From: Mallotus nudiflorus
Lineage: Eukaryota > Streptophyta > Magnoliopsida > Malpighiales > Euphorbiaceae
Direction: 5' to 3'
Length of the DNA stretch: 64,000 nt
NCBI GenBank assembly: GCA_947683625.1
Contig: CANTUR010000822.1
Location: 351,855-415,854 of the forward strand
Under the pieces are notes generated by a model. It did no database searches and was not told where the DNA came from. It saw only the letters and a list, made by a program, of their open reading frames with translations. Both the position numbers and the translations under genes were made by a program. Shown piece by piece: positions 63,829 to 64,000 of this stretch (the first letter of the stretch is position 1; each line of letters starts with the position of its first letter).

Positions 63829-64000
63829 AAGTAAGCAGTTTACATAGTGAAGTCGGCGCGAAAGAAATCCAGCATATAGGTCTGCTACTGAGGTTTGAAG
63901 ACAATGACTCTCCTGAAAAATAGTTAACAGAGGGGAGTCAGACCTCACTGAGTGAATTGTTATAATATATATACATGCATAACTAAATGATAATGCACAC
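63829..64000 (-). mobile_element. Minus-strand Tekay-like LTR, right piece (copy E), cut by window end
   Basis: Continues the reversed LTR from 61184 after the duplicated AAGTAAGC, through the reversed third island (cctgaaaaatagttaacaga, then the gtcagacctcactgagtgaa segment). Runs off the window. Confidence 0.85.

Noticed and set aside
1..64000. CRISPR arrays, tRNA or rRNA genes
   Set aside because: None seen. Repeats here are LTR, tandem or inverted repeats; no cloverleaf with usual tRNA boxes was recognised by eye, though a tRNA scan was not possible.

Overview
This window looks like nuclear DNA from a eudicot plant. The host genes are multi-exon with GT-AG introns. They include a plant-type PRMT6 arginine methyltransferase, a plant TOM40 with a Pro/Ala-rich N-terminus, and a CREC-type EF-hand protein ending in HDEFR. 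The rest is AT-rich and filled with LTR retrotransposons of two plant Ty3/gypsy types: a Tat-like element with a second RNase H and an antisense extra ORF, and a Tekay/Del-like chromovirus with an iMet primer site and C-terminal chromodomain. The species cannot be named from the sequence.

Layout. PRMT6 lies at 746-5721 on the minus strand and is complete with 13 exons. A degenerate Tat-like element (5887-20522, TSD TATAT) begins only 165 bp upstream of its first ATG. Two solo LTRs are nested inside it: a minus-strand Copia-like LTR (10316-11836, TSD AGGGG) and a 3.8-kb LTR of the Tekay-like family (15403-19215). A 1.3-kb foldback (20935-22228) follows, then TOM40 (22483-27556, plus). TOM40 has 11 recognisable exons but a 1-nt gain in exon 1 and a 1-nt loss in exon 2. 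Next are a single-exon acidic protein gene (28275-28835, plus) and a seven-exon CREC calcium-binding gene (29704-32606, minus). Inverted-repeat elements lie at about 33735-34128 and 34174-35732.

From 36 kb to the end it is mostly transposons. A full-length Tekay-like element (36196-47587, TSD CCTAG) has 3.2-kb LTRs around one 1584-codon frame that holds 13 in-frame stops and no frameshift. Beyond it are old unclassified retroelement remains with tandem and palindromic repeats (48.7-52.8 kb), a truncated minus-strand LTR (52860-about 55640), a solo LTR (57176-60391, TSD TCCTT), and a minus-strand LTR (from 60888 to the window end) split by another plus-strand LTR (61185-63828). Seven LTR copies of this one family take up about 19 kb.

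The most unusual signal is inside that LTR family. Every copy that covers the regions carries a compact stem-loop block (37880-37956 in the 5' LTR) whose pairing is kept by compensatory and G-U changes between diverged copies. A second block of twin hairpins (38607-38706) has near-identical 33-nt loops and different stems. The LTR also has exon/intron-like architecture: GC-richer islands bounded by conserved donor- and acceptor-like sites, with another acceptor just before the gag ATG. This suggests a long, structured and possibly spliced leader RNA. PRMT6 and TOM40 are divergently oriented and were probably close neighbours before the Tat-like insertion; from memory their Arabidopsis orthologues are also close together on chromosome 3.
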